Below the pieces are notes generated by a model. It saw nothing but the letters and a program-made list of their open reading frames with translations, was not told the DNA's origin and did no database searches. A stretch of 64,000 nucleotides of DNA from assembly GCA_017535925.1 (NCBI GenBank), contig JAFXTD010000055.1, forward strand, positions 1 through 64,000, read 5' to 3'. Of this stretch, positions 17,747-26,046 are shown piece by piece. Position 1 is the stretch's first letter; each line of letters starts with the position of its first letter. The stretch comes from Selenomonadaceae bacterium (GTDB taxonomy: Bacteria; Bacillota; Negativicutes; Selenomonadales; Selenomonadaceae). The translations under genes and the position numbers were made by a program.

Positions 17747-18596
17747 TGTAAAAACTTCAAAGCTCAAAGCTCATGCAAACAACGTCGCTTTGCCTCACAC
17801 GATTTTTTCTTTGCCGTTCGCTTTGGCAAGTGCCTTCATGGCAGCGGAGGGTCACCCCGATTTTTGGACGGTCGTTTTAATTTTAATCGCGATAACTTCG
17901 GCGCGCTGGGCGGCAATCGCGATAGACAACCTCGCCGATTTGAAATACGACAAACTTCAACCGCGCCTGTCTTATCGGGCAATGGTTCGCGGCGAAATTT
18001 CAAAAGGCGAGGCGTTAATTTTTATCCTGCTGTGTATGATTGTCCTCGTTGCGGCGGTCGCGCAGTTGCCTCCGATTTGCCTCAAGCTTTTGCCGGTCGC
18101 GGCGTTGCCTTTCATAATTTATCCGTTCACGAAAAGATTTACCGCGTGGTGTCATTTGTTTTTGGGTTTGGCAATAGCAATGGCTCCTGCGGGCGCGTGG
18201 GTCGCCTTGACCGAAAAAATTTCCTTGCCGATGATAATTCTCTGCGCGGCGGTCGCTTTGTGGATTGGGGCATTCGACGCGGTCTACGGTGCTCAAGACG
18301 AACGCTTCGATAAATCTCAACGCCTCCACTCTTTGGCAACGAAATACGGAGCGGCAGGTGCCTTGCGAATTGCAAGAGGTCTTCACGTCTTGTCAATCCT
18401 CTGCTTCGTGATTGTCGGGCTTATGCTCGGCTTGGGCAAATTGTATTTCGTCGGCGTGGCGATTGCGGCTTTGGCTCTCGTATATCAACATGCAATCGTT
18501 CGCCCGAATGATTATCGCGAAGTCACTCAAGCTTACTTCATGCGCAACGGCATCGTTTCAATCGCGATTTTCATTTTCACGTGGCTAAGCTATTGA
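17739..18596 (+). CDS. UbiA-family prenyltransferase (MqnP/UbiA-like)
   Basis: An integral membrane protein of 285 residues with about eight hydrophobic segments and two aspartate-rich motifs, DNLADLKYDK (near residue 67) and DAVYGAQDERFDK (near 180). These bind Mg-prenyl diphosphate. By family it prenylates an aromatic acid in quinone synthesis; menaquinone by the futalosine route is plausible in this class but no partner gene is present. The ATG lies inside a GGAATTA heptamer array, so the repeat supplies the ribosome-binding region. A more internal start is possible at HANNVALPHT. Confidence 0.85.
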   Translation: MGNVKTSKLKAHANNVALPHTIFSLPFALASAFMAAEGHPDFWTVVLILIAITSARWAAIAIDNLADLKYDKLQPRLSYRAMVRGEISKGEALIFILLCMIVLVAAVAQLPPICLKLLPVAALPFIIYPFTKRFTAWCHLFLGLAIAMAPAGAWVALTEKISLPMIILCAAVALWIGAFDAVYGAQDERFDKSQRLHSLATKYGAAGALRIARGLHVLSILCFVIVGLMLGLGKLYFVGVAIAALALVYQHAIVRPNDYREVTQAYFMRNGIVSIAIFIFTWLSY

Positions 18597-18605
18597 AAAA
18601 TTTTT

Positions 18606-18631
18606 CCCGTCAAAGTCGACGGGATTTTTTT
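18606..18631 (+). terminator. Rho-independent terminator after the prenyltransferase gene
   Basis: CCCGTC (18606-18611) pairs with GACGGG (18618-18623) and is followed by ATTTTTTT. Confidence 0.85.
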
Positions 18632-18662
18632 GCATGATAAAATATTTTCGGAGGTGATAGAG

Positions 18663-19430
18663 TTGCGATTGATTTTCGGAGTGCTTGCGATTTTGAGCGC
18701 GTTGATTTTTTTTCTGCCCGAACCCGAAGGCTTCCCGATTTTGGAATATCATCAAGTGACCGACGCGCCTCCGGAACCGGGCTTTGAAGTTTACAACGTG
18801 CCGCCCGCCGAATTCGCCGCGCAGTTGGATTATCTTCAAGCTCAAGGCTACACGACGATAACCTTGCAAGATTTTATGCGCGCGGTTCACGGCAAGGCAA
18901 CTCTTCCCGAAAAACCGATTGTCTTGACCTTCGACGACGGCTACGAAGATAATTTTTCGGTGATGTTCCCGCTGTTGAAGGCGCGAGGCATGACGGCGGT
19001 CGTCTACGTGATAACCAACGAACTCGGAAAAAAAAATTACCTCAAGCTCGACGAGCTCAAGGCAATGCAAAATTACGGATTGGAAATCGGCTCACACACC
19101 GCCGACCATTTGCCGCTGACGACTTTGGATAAGGAAATGCAGCTTCGACAAATCCGCGAATCAAAAATTTTTTTGGAGTGGAGCGGCTTGAAGACGATTT
19201 ACAGCTTGTCTTATCCCAACGGCGCATTTGATTCGGAGCTTGAAAAAATTTTGCGCGAGGAAAATTATTTGACGGCGGTCACGGGCGAGGCGGGCTTGAA
19301 TAACTTGTCGACGAATCCCTACGAACTTTATCGCGTGCACATTCGCAAGCCGCGTTTCGGATTGACCGAATTTAAATTCCGTTTGTGGAAGGCAAAATTT
19401 TTTGCGAAGTTCAGGTCTCTTGTCAACTAA
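18663..19430 (+). CDS. Polysaccharide deacetylase (NodB/CE4 family)
   Basis: Deacetylates N-acetylated glycans such as peptidoglycan or an exopolysaccharide outside the cytoplasm. An N-terminal hydrophobic helix (LIFGVLAILSALIFFL) anchors or exports it. The NodB domain shows motif 1 LTFDDGYEDN, motif 2 SHTADHLPL (HxxxH) and motif 3 SLSYPNGAFD. The start is the TTG eight bases after GGAGG. About 255 residues. It converges on alr, with a hairpin element between the two. Confidence 0.88.
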   Translation: MRLIFGVLAILSALIFFLPEPEGFPILEYHQVTDAPPEPGFEVYNVPPAEFAAQLDYLQAQGYTTITLQDFMRAVHGKATLPEKPIVLTFDDGYEDNFSVMFPLLKARGMTAVVYVITNELGKKNYLKLDELKAMQNYGLEIGSHTADHLPLTTLDKEMQLRQIRESKIFLEWSGLKTIYSLSYPNGAFDSELEKILREENYLTAVTGEAGLNNLSTNPYELYRVHIRKPRFGLTEFKFRLWKAKFFAKFRSLVN

Positions 19431-19444
19431 AAAAATTTTGAACG

Positions 19445-19590
19445 GCAAATTCAGCGGACATTAACGCCCCCGCGAGGTGCCCTTTCTTTTTGTAACTTTT
19501 TCTTTGGGCAAGCAAAGAAAAAGTTTTTCAATAAACTAAATTTCATTGAACGTTAAGTCGAAGTGAGGAGCCGCAATCTTAACGTCAGCT
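19445..19590 (-). repeat. Multi-hairpin dispersed element, copy 3
   Basis: P1 is AACTTTTTCTTTG (19494-19506) pairing with CAAAGAAAAAGTT (19513-19525). The outer pair base of P1 differs from the CTAC form but is compensated. The flanks GCGAGGTGCCCTTTC and CGTTAAGTCGAAGTGA are shared with copy 6 near 50800. P2 and P3 are absent or very degenerate. It lies between the convergent deacetylase and alr genes. Confidence 0.7.
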
Positions 19591-19592
19591 TG

Positions 19593-20696
19593 TCAATTAA
19601 AAATTCTGGGCACCCGCTCGGAAACCAAACAGGTTATCTCGTAATTAATCGTGTTCAAATGTTTTGCGGCGTCGTCAATCGAAATCAAATCCGAGCCGAA
19701 CAAAATCACTTCGTCACCGACTTTCACGCCGTCAATATCCGTCACGTCAATCATAACTTGATCCATGCAAACTCTTCCGGCAATCGGCGCGAGCTTCCCG
19801 CGAACTTCGACGTGAAAATTTTTGTAGGCGCGAATGTAGCCGTCGGCATAACCAATCGGCAACGTGGCAATCAGCGAATCATGCTCGGCAACGAATTCGC
19901 GACCGTAACCGATTGACGTGCCCGCAGAAATTTTTTTCAAGTAGACAATACGCGCAACGAGTTTCATGACGGGGCGAAGTTCAATCGTCTTCGGAAAATC
20001 GGCGGAAGGATAAAGCCCGTAGTTGATAATTCCCGAACGAACCATATCGAAATGCGCTTCGGGGATGTCGAGAGCTGCGGCGGATTCGGCGAGGTGAAAA
20101 ATTTTTACGTTGACGCCCGCCGAACGAATTTTATCTGCGACGTCTGAAAAAATTTTTATCTGTCGATTGGTAAAAGTTCTGTCGGGCGAGTCGGCGTCGG
20201 CGAAGTGAGAAAAAATTCCTTCCAATTCGACGCTCGGCAAGGCGGAAATTTTTTTTGCAAGCGCAACGGCTTCTTCGGCGGCAACACCGATTCTTCCCAT
20301 GCCCGTCTCAATTTTCAAGTGAACTTTGGCGGGCTTGTCAAGTTTGGCGGCGGCGACGGAAATTTTTTTTGCAAGTTCAAAATCGGCGACGGTTGCAGTC
20401 AAATTATTTTCAACGACGACCTCGGCGGCTTGCGAGGGAATCAAACTCAAAATCAAAATCGGCAATTTGAAACCGGCTCTGCGAAGTTCAAGACCTTCCT
20501 CGACGGTAGCGACTGCCAAAAAATCTGCTCCGCACTTGACGGCGACTTTTGAAACTTCAACGGCTCCGTGCCCGTAAGCATTTGCCTTGACGACGGCGCA
20601 GAGTTTTGAATCGGGATTGATGCGGCGGCGAATCTCGGTAAAATTATGTCGGAGGGCGTCGAGGTCAATCTCGGCGCGAACATCGCGAAGAATCAT
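19593..20696 (-). CDS. alr: Alanine racemase
   Basis: A PLP enzyme making D-alanine for peptidoglycan. The PLP lysine is K37 in AVVKANAYGHG. Other motifs are KIETGMGRIG, FSHFADAD, VRSGIINYGLYPS, the catalytic tyrosine in SIGYGREF, LPIGYADGY and RVCMDQVMID. The length (367) is normal. AAAGGAGTATAATAAA precedes the ATG. It is a single transcription unit, divergent from holA with a GTGGTTA-type heptamer array between them. Confidence 0.95.
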   Translation of the reverse strand: MILRDVRAEIDLDALRHNFTEIRRRINPDSKLCAVVKANAYGHGAVEVSKVAVKCGADFLAVATVEEGLELRRAGFKLPILILSLIPSQAAEVVVENNLTATVADFELAKKISVAAAKLDKPAKVHLKIETGMGRIGVAAEEAVALAKKISALPSVELEGIFSHFADADSPDRTFTNRQIKIFSDVADKIRSAGVNVKIFHLAESAAALDIPEAHFDMVRSGIINYGLYPSADFPKTIELRPVMKLVARIVYLKKISAGTSIGYGREFVAEHDSLIATLPIGYADGYIRAYKNFHVEVRGKLAPIAGRVCMDQVMIDVTDIDGVKVGDEVILFGSDLISIDDAAKHLNTINYEITCLVSERVPRIFN

Positions 20697-20712
20697 TTTA
20701 TTATACTCCTTT

Positions 20713-20769
20713 CAAAGTGATCAGAAAAAATTTTTTCACTGACCCCTGACCACTGATCACTGACCACTA
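20713..20769. repeat. GTGGTTA/TGACCAC-type heptamer array
   Basis: CACTGACCCCTGACCACTGATCACTGACCACTAA shows a seven-base period (TGACCAC units). The left part AAAGTGATCAG forms an inverted arm. It fills the alr-holA divergent region and ends just before the holA ribosome-binding site. Confidence 0.7.
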
Positions 20770-20784
20770 AAACGAGGTGATAAT

Positions 20785-21780
20785 TTGAAGTTCAAAGAAT
20801 TTATGGGCGCGCTTGACGGCAGGTTGAAAAATGTTTATCTGTTGAGCGGCACCGAAAATTATTTTATCGATAAAGCGTTGGAAAAAATTTTTTCGCGGCT
20901 GGAAATCGACAAGACGACCGAACTCTTAACGATTGACTGCGACGCCAAGCCCGCAATCGGCGAGATAATCACCGCGATAGACAGTTCGCCTTTCTTCGGC
21001 GCAAAGAATGTTGTCTTGGTCAAGAACGCGACGATTTTCAGCGCGGATAAAAAATCCGAACGCCTCGAAAGAATTTTAAAAGACATGCAACCGACGAATT
21101 ACGCAATCTTCACGGCGAAGGCGGCTGACAAACGACGCAGGCTTTACAAAATAATTTCGCAAGTTGGATTTATATTGGAAGCGGAGCCGTTGCGGTCTTG
21201 GGAAATCGACGATTGGCTGAACGAAAAACTCAAGGCAATCGGAAAAATCATGCGCGGCGAGGCACGAAGATATTTCAACGAGCAAATCGGCGTGTTGCCT
21301 CAAATATCGCTGTGGCATTTGGAAAACGAATTTGAAAAGGTCGTCTTGAACGTGACGGGCGAGGAAATCACGGCAGCCGACTTGAAAAAAAATCTTTTAT
21401 CACCGCCGGAAGTATCTGACTTCGCACTGACGGAGGCAATCGACGCGAGGCAAGCTCAAAAATCGATTTACCTTTTGAGGACGCAAGCCAAAAATTTTTC
21501 CAAAATCCCGCTCATGACGGCTTTGTTGGCGAATCACCTTCGGCGGTTGTTGCGAGCGAAATTTTTCATGGCGCAAGGAATTTCGGGCAGAAGATTGGGC
21601 GAGCCTTTGGAAATGAATCCGTACATCGCGCAAAAAGTCGGTGAGACTGCCAAAACTTATTCGGAAAAAATTTTGGAGGAAGTCTACGTGGAATTGGCGG
21701 AAGCAGACTTCAAATTGAAAACGGGTCGAGCCGGCGTCGAGGCTTTGGAGAAAATAATTTTGAAGTTGTGCAAGCGATAA
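20785..21780 (+). CDS. holA: DNA polymerase III delta subunit
   Basis: The clamp-loader subunit that opens the sliding clamp. The 331 residues show the family pattern NVYLLSGTENYFIDKALEKI at the N-terminus, SSPFFGAKNVVLVKNA, LEAEPLRSWEIDDWL, and a C-terminal region with LLANHLRRLLRAKFF and KTGRAGVEALEKIILKL. The start is TTG with GAGGTGAT upstream. The closest downstream gene is corA, 77 bp away. Confidence 0.9.
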   Translation: MKFKEFMGALDGRLKNVYLLSGTENYFIDKALEKIFSRLEIDKTTELLTIDCDAKPAIGEIITAIDSSPFFGAKNVVLVKNATIFSADKKSERLERILKDMQPTNYAIFTAKAADKRRRLYKIISQVGFILEAEPLRSWEIDDWLNEKLKAIGKIMRGEARRYFNEQIGVLPQISLWHLENEFEKVVLNVTGEEITAADLKKNLLSPPEVSDFALTEAIDARQAQKSIYLLRTQAKNFSKIPLMTALLANHLRRLLRAKFFMAQGISGRRLGEPLEMNPYIAQKVGETAKTYSEKILEEVYVELAEADFKLKTGRAGVEALEKIILKLCKR

Positions 21781-21857
21781 ACTTAAACGCCGAAAAATTT
21801 TTTCCTTCAAACGATTGCCGAAATGTAGTAAAATGTGCGCGGAAGGAGGCGATACCG

Positions 21858-22817
21858 TTGGTTGAAATTTATAAATCGCAGGAGTCGGGGCATTTGGACA
21901 AGCTGACGCTCAAGACGTTGCAGAAAGGCGCGTGGATAAACATCGTCGACCCGACGCCTTACGAATTGCGCGAAGTGAGTGCCTTGACGCAAGTGGAGCC
22001 GGATTTTTTACGCGCCGCACTCGACGAAGAAGAACGCTCACATTTGGATACGGAAGACAACTGCGTCATGATATTGACGAACGTGCCGATAGTCTACGAA
22101 GAGGAAAGTTACGACACTTTGCCGCTTGCAATCATCTTAACGAAACAATACATAATCACGGTTTGCTTGGAGGAAACGCCCGTCATGTCGAGTTTCAATC
22201 AACGAACGGCGAGGCTTTTCCACACCTACAAGCGCACGCAATTTTTATTTGAAATATTGTATCGCTCGGCAACATTTTATCTGCGCTACCTGCGGCAAAT
22301 AAATAAGCTCTCCGACGAAATCGAAGAGCAACTGCGCCGCTCAATGCACAACTCTGATATTTTGCGGCTTATGGAATTGCAAAAGGGTTTAACATATTTC
22401 AATGCCTCGTTGCGCTCAAATGACGCGGTCTTTGATAAACTCATGCGCCTCCGCAACAGCCGCACCCTCGAAGGAATTTTGGAAATTTACGAGGAAGACG
22501 AAGACTTACTCGAAGACGTTATCATAGAGAATAAACAGGCGCGAGAGATGGTTGAAATGTACAGCCAAATTCTTTCGCAGATGGCGGATATTTTTTCGTC
22601 GATAATTTCAAACAACCAAAACATGGTCATGAAATTTCTTGCGGCAATGACGATTATAATTGCGGTGCCGACCGTCATAGCCAGTTTCTTCGGAATGAAT
22701 GTGCCCGTTCCGCTTGCCGAAAACCCCGTTGGATTTTTAATCGTCATAATGATAGCGTTAATGGCTTCAATCGTCGCGGCAATCGTCTTTTGGAAGAAAC
22801 ACATGTTCTGGGGCTGA
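21858..22817 (+). CDS. corA: CorA-family magnesium transporter
   Basis: A cytoplasmic funnel domain is followed by two C-terminal transmembrane helices. The signature GMN lies between them (ASFFGMNVPVPLAENP), and the chain ends KKHMFWG. A long helix with EEQLRRSMHNSDILRLMELQKGLTYFNASLRSND is typical. The start is TTG 21858, after GGAAGGAGGCGAT; earlier in-frame codons overlap the holA end. The 319 residues would form a pentameric channel for Mg or other divalent ions. Confidence 0.92.
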   Translation: MVEIYKSQESGHLDKLTLKTLQKGAWINIVDPTPYELREVSALTQVEPDFLRAALDEEERSHLDTEDNCVMILTNVPIVYEEESYDTLPLAIILTKQYIITVCLEETPVMSSFNQRTARLFHTYKRTQFLFEILYRSATFYLRYLRQINKLSDEIEEQLRRSMHNSDILRLMELQKGLTYFNASLRSNDAVFDKLMRLRNSRTLEGILEIYEEDEDLLEDVIIENKQAREMVEMYSQILSQMADIFSSIISNNQNMVMKFLAAMTIIIAVPTVIASFFGMNVPVPLAENPVGFLIVIMIALMASIVAAIVFWKKHMFWG

Positions 22818-22820
22818 ATT

Positions 22821-22887
22821 CAATTAGGAATTAGGAATTAGGAATTATTTTTTCATTCCTCATTCCTAATTCCTCATTCCTAATTAT
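22821..22887. repeat. Palindromic GGAATTA heptamer array, copy 4
   Basis: TCAATTAGGAATTAGGAATT faces ATTCCTCATTCCTAATTCC across a short ATTTTTTC loop. It separates the convergent corA and IF2_N genes, provides the TAG stop of the latter, and could act as a bidirectional terminator-like hairpin. Confidence 0.85.
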
Positions 22888-24253
22888 TTTCGGCGGCGGC
22901 AATTTCTTCGGGCGGGCGATAATCTTTCAGCGGCTCCAAGCCCGCGAATCGATACAAGAAAACAAATTCTTTCGGCTTGTAAATTATGTTGGTCACGCCG
23001 CGCACTTTGTATTTGAAATCGCGTTCGGCGTCGGGGTCGTCCATATTGTCTCGATAAGCATGCAACAATTCGAGGATTGTGTCGAAGGGTTGCGGCTTAT
23101 TTTTTCTGCCCGAAAGCAAATTATCGAACGACATGAACTCGGCAATATCGATAAATTTTTTCTCAAGTTCAAGATATTTTTCCAACTTGGCGGCATCGGC
23201 TCCCGCTTGCTTGAGCTTTGCATAACCGTCAAGCCACTCGAAAAATTTTTGGATAAGATTGTTTATGCGCTCCGTGTTGTCCGAATAAAATTTGAATCGG
23301 CGGGCAATACCTCGCAAGCTGTGACTCACTGCCTCAACCAGCTCACTGAACGGCACGCGCTCATTGCTGCGAAGTTCGTCTTGAGGATTGGTGACGTATT
23401 CGAGGAAAGGCATTTGCTCATACTTAACCTTCATGCGCTCCGCCTTCAACTTCAAATCGTAAAGATTATCGTTGACGAGCCCCATGCCGTGTCCGAACGA
23501 ACGGAACAACAAAAGCTGTTGCTCCTCGAAGAGCCGGTTTTCTTCCTCCGTAAAAATTTCGCGCGGCTGATATTTCATTCCGACGGGAGCGATTGCGTTG
23601 CGCATATTTGCCAAAGCTTCCCTGTTTTGCATGCCGAAAGCGTTAATCATTTGGAAAGCTCTTGTCGTCAATTTGGCAACGGATTCCCAATAGCGCACGG
23701 GCGAGGAGTCGGGATATTGGAATTTGTGACCGTAAAGAAGTGCCCAAGAATCCATCGACAACGTAATCAACGGTCTGTTTTTTTTGCTGATAAAAGTTGC
23801 TTGCCCCGGAGTGGTAGTATAATTCTTGATAAATTCGTTGCCTGCCTTAATCGCCTCGAAAAGTGCAGACTTGGTTCTTCTTTCCAAAGTATCGAATTTG
23901 GCTTCGGAAACTTCTTTGACGGGCGGCTCTTCTTCTGCTTGAGCCGGAACTTCGGCGGCGGGCGCGGGCGGCTCGGCGGGTTGCGCGGCTTTATTTTTTT
24001 TCTTTTTCTTTTTGGCGGCGGGTTGTTCGGCGGCAGGTTGTTCAATCGTTTCGGGCTTGGGAGGCGGTTCGGGTTCGGGTTCCGGTTCGGGCGGTGCCGT
24101 GAATTTCGCCTTCAACATGTTGTAAGTTTCTTCGCTGACCGCGCTTAGTCGATTTGAAACTTTGATTCCCTGCGTCGTGAGGAACGCCATGATTTCTTTT
24201 TCATCGCGTTCGAATTCTTTTGCCAGTTGGAAAATTCTTTTTGTCACTGCCAT
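22880..24253 (-). CDS. IF-2 N-terminal domain protein of unknown function
   Basis: Residues 1-52 (KRIFQLAKEFERDEKEIMAF and following, with GIKVSNRLSAVSEETY) match the IF2_N domain found at the start of bacterial initiation factor 2. A Pro/Glu/Lys/Ala-rich linker follows (about 53-110, with a K6 run). There is no GTPase: the remaining 345 residues are a helical domain I do not recognise (SMDSWALLYGHKFQYP, LLFRSFGHGMGL, FFEWLDGYAKLKQAG). It is 457 residues long. The stop codon lies in a heptamer array. It is the last gene of the cysS-yacP operon, next to rRNA and tRNA maturation genes, which hints at a ribosome- or RNA-linked role. Confidence 0.7.
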   Translation of the reverse strand: MAVTKRIFQLAKEFERDEKEIMAFLTTQGIKVSNRLSAVSEETYNMLKAKFTAPPEPEPEPEPPPKPETIEQPAAEQPAAKKKKKKNKAAQPAEPPAPAAEVPAQAEEEPPVKEVSEAKFDTLERRTKSALFEAIKAGNEFIKNYTTTPGQATFISKKNRPLITLSMDSWALLYGHKFQYPDSSPVRYWESVAKLTTRAFQMINAFGMQNREALANMRNAIAPVGMKYQPREIFTEEENRLFEEQQLLLFRSFGHGMGLVNDNLYDLKLKAERMKVKYEQMPFLEYVTNPQDELRSNERVPFSELVEAVSHSLRGIARRFKFYSDNTERINNLIQKFFEWLDGYAKLKQAGADAAKLEKYLELEKKFIDIAEFMSFDNLLSGRKNKPQPFDTILELLHAYRDNMDDPDAERDFKYKVRGVTNIIYKPKEFVFLYRFAGLEPLKDYRPPEEIAAAENN

Positions 24254-24283
24254 AAATAAATCACTCTCCCAAAAAAAAATTTT

Positions 24284-24802
24284 TTATTTTCCGCGCCGAA
24301 GTTGCTCAAGCTTGGCAAGAACGTCCGCGCCGAGTCGGTCGCCAACTTCATTGCGTTGAACAGGCAAAGTCACATTGCCCAGATATTCTTTGCGCAAGTG
24401 TTGCTTGGCTCGTTTGACGGCGCGATAAAATTCTCGTGAGGGATGACGATAGGCTCCCGCGCCCAAAATGACGGTCTCAATCGTCGCGTCGGAACTGACA
24501 ACGTGCACCTCGCGTTTCTTTTGAACAAGCTCGTAAGATAGCCGCTCAATGACATTGTCCGCCGTTTCGTTGAAGCCGCTGTAAATTACTCGAAAAAAAT
24601 CGTCGTAGACTTCGACGCGCTCCTCGTCCTCGCTGCGTGCGGCATCGAAGACCAGAGCTATTTCAATTTTTTCGTATGCGCCGTACTCGTGCAAACTCCG
24701 AATCAAAAATTCACGCGCCGTCGCCAAAACGTCCGTGTTAATCTCTTGCCAAACGTGAATCAGATTGTAGCCGTCAACGAGGTAATACGGTCGCTTCTTC
24801 AT
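24284..24802 (-). CDS. NYN-domain ribonuclease, YacP/Rae1 family
   Basis: About 172 residues of the PIN-like NYN fold. Acidic residues are in YYLVDGYNLIH, LVFDAARSEDE and VVSSDATIE, and the chain ends LAKLEQLRRGK. B. subtilis Rae1 (YacP) is a ribosome-associated endoribonuclease that cuts mRNA in the A site. The order cysS-mrnC-rlmB-yacP seen here is the conserved Firmicutes arrangement. The start at MKKRPYYLVDGYN overlaps the rlmB stop by four bases. Confidence 0.88.
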   Translation of the reverse strand: MKKRPYYLVDGYNLIHVWQEINTDVLATAREFLIRSLHEYGAYEKIEIALVFDAARSEDEERVEVYDDFFRVIYSGFNETADNVIERLSYELVQKKREVHVVSSDATIETVILGAGAYRHPSREFYRAVKRAKQHLRKEYLGNVTLPVQRNEVGDRLGADVLAKLEQLRRGK

Positions 24803-25536
24803 TTTATTTGTCTCTGTGAAAAAATTTCGTACATGAGCACCGCGCCCGCCGTCGAGGCATTGAGCGAATTGATTTTTCCGACCATCGGAATTTTTATCAG
24901 CCGGTCGCAATTCTCTCGCGTCAAGCGTCGCATGCCTTTGCCCTCGTTGCCGATTATCAAGACAATTCCGCCTGTCAAGTCAGCTTGTCGAAATTCAATT
25001 TCCGCGTTCATGTCAGAACCGACGACCTTCAAGCCGAGCCCGCGCAAATTTTTGAGCGTTTGGGCAACGTTCGTGACTTGAGCCACTTTGACATATTCCG
25101 CCGCGCCCGCCGAAGTTTTAAAGACAGTCGCGTTGAGCTGAACACTTCGACGCTTCGGGATTATCACGCCGTGAACGCCGACCGCCTCTGCCGTCCGAAG
25201 TATCGCGCCGAAATTTTGCGGGTCTTCCAATTCGTCAAGCAAAATTATAAAAGGCGATTCGCTTTTGTCGTTTGCAAGTTCCAAAATTTCTTCGACCGTC
25301 GAATAATTTTTCGCCGCCGCCAATGCCGCCACGCCTTGATGACGCCCGCCGCAAATTTTATCGAGTTTGTCACGGTTTGTAAATTCTACAATAACGCCTG
25401 CATTTTTTGCAAGCGAAAAAATTTTCTGAACAGAGCCGTCACGACTGCCCTCCGCGATAAAAATTTTGTTGACGCTGCGCCCGGACTTCAAAAGCTCCAT
25501 GACGGCATTGCGCCCGAAAATTAAATTGTCGTCCAT
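24799..25536 (-). CDS. rlmB: 23S rRNA (guanosine-2-O-)-methyltransferase RlmB (TrmH/SpoU family)
   Basis: A SPOUT methyltransferase with an N-terminal substrate-binding domain (LIFGRNAVMELLKSGRSVNKIFIAEG) and a knotted SAM domain with DELEDPQNFGAILRTAEAVG, IIGNEGKGM and LNASTAGAVLMYE. The 245 residues are normal. The ATG at 25536 is nine bases after GGAG and is preferred to a TTG two codons earlier. It sits 16 bp after a small ORF and overlaps yacP. Confidence 0.93.
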   Translation of the reverse strand: MDDNLIFGRNAVMELLKSGRSVNKIFIAEGSRDGSVQKIFSLAKNAGVIVEFTNRDKLDKICGGRHQGVAALAAAKNYSTVEEILELANDKSESPFIILLDELEDPQNFGAILRTAEAVGVHGVIIPKRRSVQLNATVFKTSAGAAEYVKVAQVTNVAQTLKNLRGLGLKVVGSDMNAEIEFRQADLTGGIVLIIGNEGKGMRRLTRENCDRLIKIPMVGKINSLNASTAGAVLMYEIFSQRQIK

Positions 25537-25552
25537 TGTCAATCGCTCCGTT

Positions 25553-25651
25553 TCAGTTGATAGGAAGCGGGAACCGGCTTGATGCGGTCGGGTGTTTGCT
25601 CACCGCTATAATTGCCGTCAAAAAAATCGCGGCGATAAAAATTTTTTTCAT
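25553..25651 (-). CDS. Putative 32-residue small membrane or secreted peptide
   Basis: Too short for usual gene finding. ATG 25651 overlaps the mrnC stop as ATGA, with GGAGG seven bases upstream. The product starts MKKIFIAAIFLTAIIAV, a lysine-led hydrophobic helix, followed by a short polar tail (SKHPTASSRFPLPIN). It could be a signal peptide remnant or a one-pass membrane peptide. It fills the mrnC-rlmB gap almost exactly, which favours a real coupled gene. No homologue is recognised. Confidence 0.5.
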   Translation of the reverse strand: MKKIFIAAIFLTAIIAVSKHPTASSRFPLPIN

Positions 25652-26046
25652 GTCGAAGCCTCCTTGAATGCAAGCTCGCAAATTTCGTTGAGGCGTGAAA
25701 AATTTTTTCTCAAGAATAATTCTCCGAGCAATGCCTCGAAGCCGGTGCTTGCATGATATTCGGCAACGGTAGCTTTTCGCGGCGCATGACTTTTGGCATT
25801 TCGTCCGCGTCGAAAAATATCGCGCTCCTCGTCCGACAAAAAATTTTCTATCGCGTGATAGGTCTTCGCCTGCGCGGTCGCCGAGACAATTTCCGCGCTG
25901 AGGTCGTGCAACTTTGTTATGTTGTGCGTGATTTGCAGAAGGCGCGTCCGAACATACAAATGAAAATACGCGTCGCCGACGTGAGCCAAAACCAGCGGCG
26001 ATAAAGTTTTAATTTCTTCGGCGGGAAAATCTATTGGCGTTTCCAT
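25648..26046 (-). CDS. mrnC: Mini-ribonuclease III (MrnC)
   Basis: A 132-residue RNase III catalytic domain without a dsRNA-binding domain, which matures the ends of 23S rRNA. Characteristic segments are LAHVGDAYFHLYVRTRLL with the active-site aspartate, FLSDEERDIFRRGRNAKSHAPRKA, and YHASTGFEALLGELFL with the catalytic glutamate. It overlaps the end of cysS by 16 bases and the start of the small ORF by three. Confidence 0.93.
   Translation of the reverse strand: METPIDFPAEEIKTLSPLVLAHVGDAYFHLYVRTRLLQITHNITKLHDLSAEIVSATAQAKTYHAIENFLSDEERDIFRRGRNAKSHAPRKATVAEYHASTGFEALLGELFLRKNFSRLNEICELAFKEAST

Noticed and set aside
23060-24148. A 362-codon open frame opposite the IF2_N gene
   Set aside because: Low-complexity F/G-rich product that is simply the complement of the Pro/Lys linker; no ribosome-binding site.
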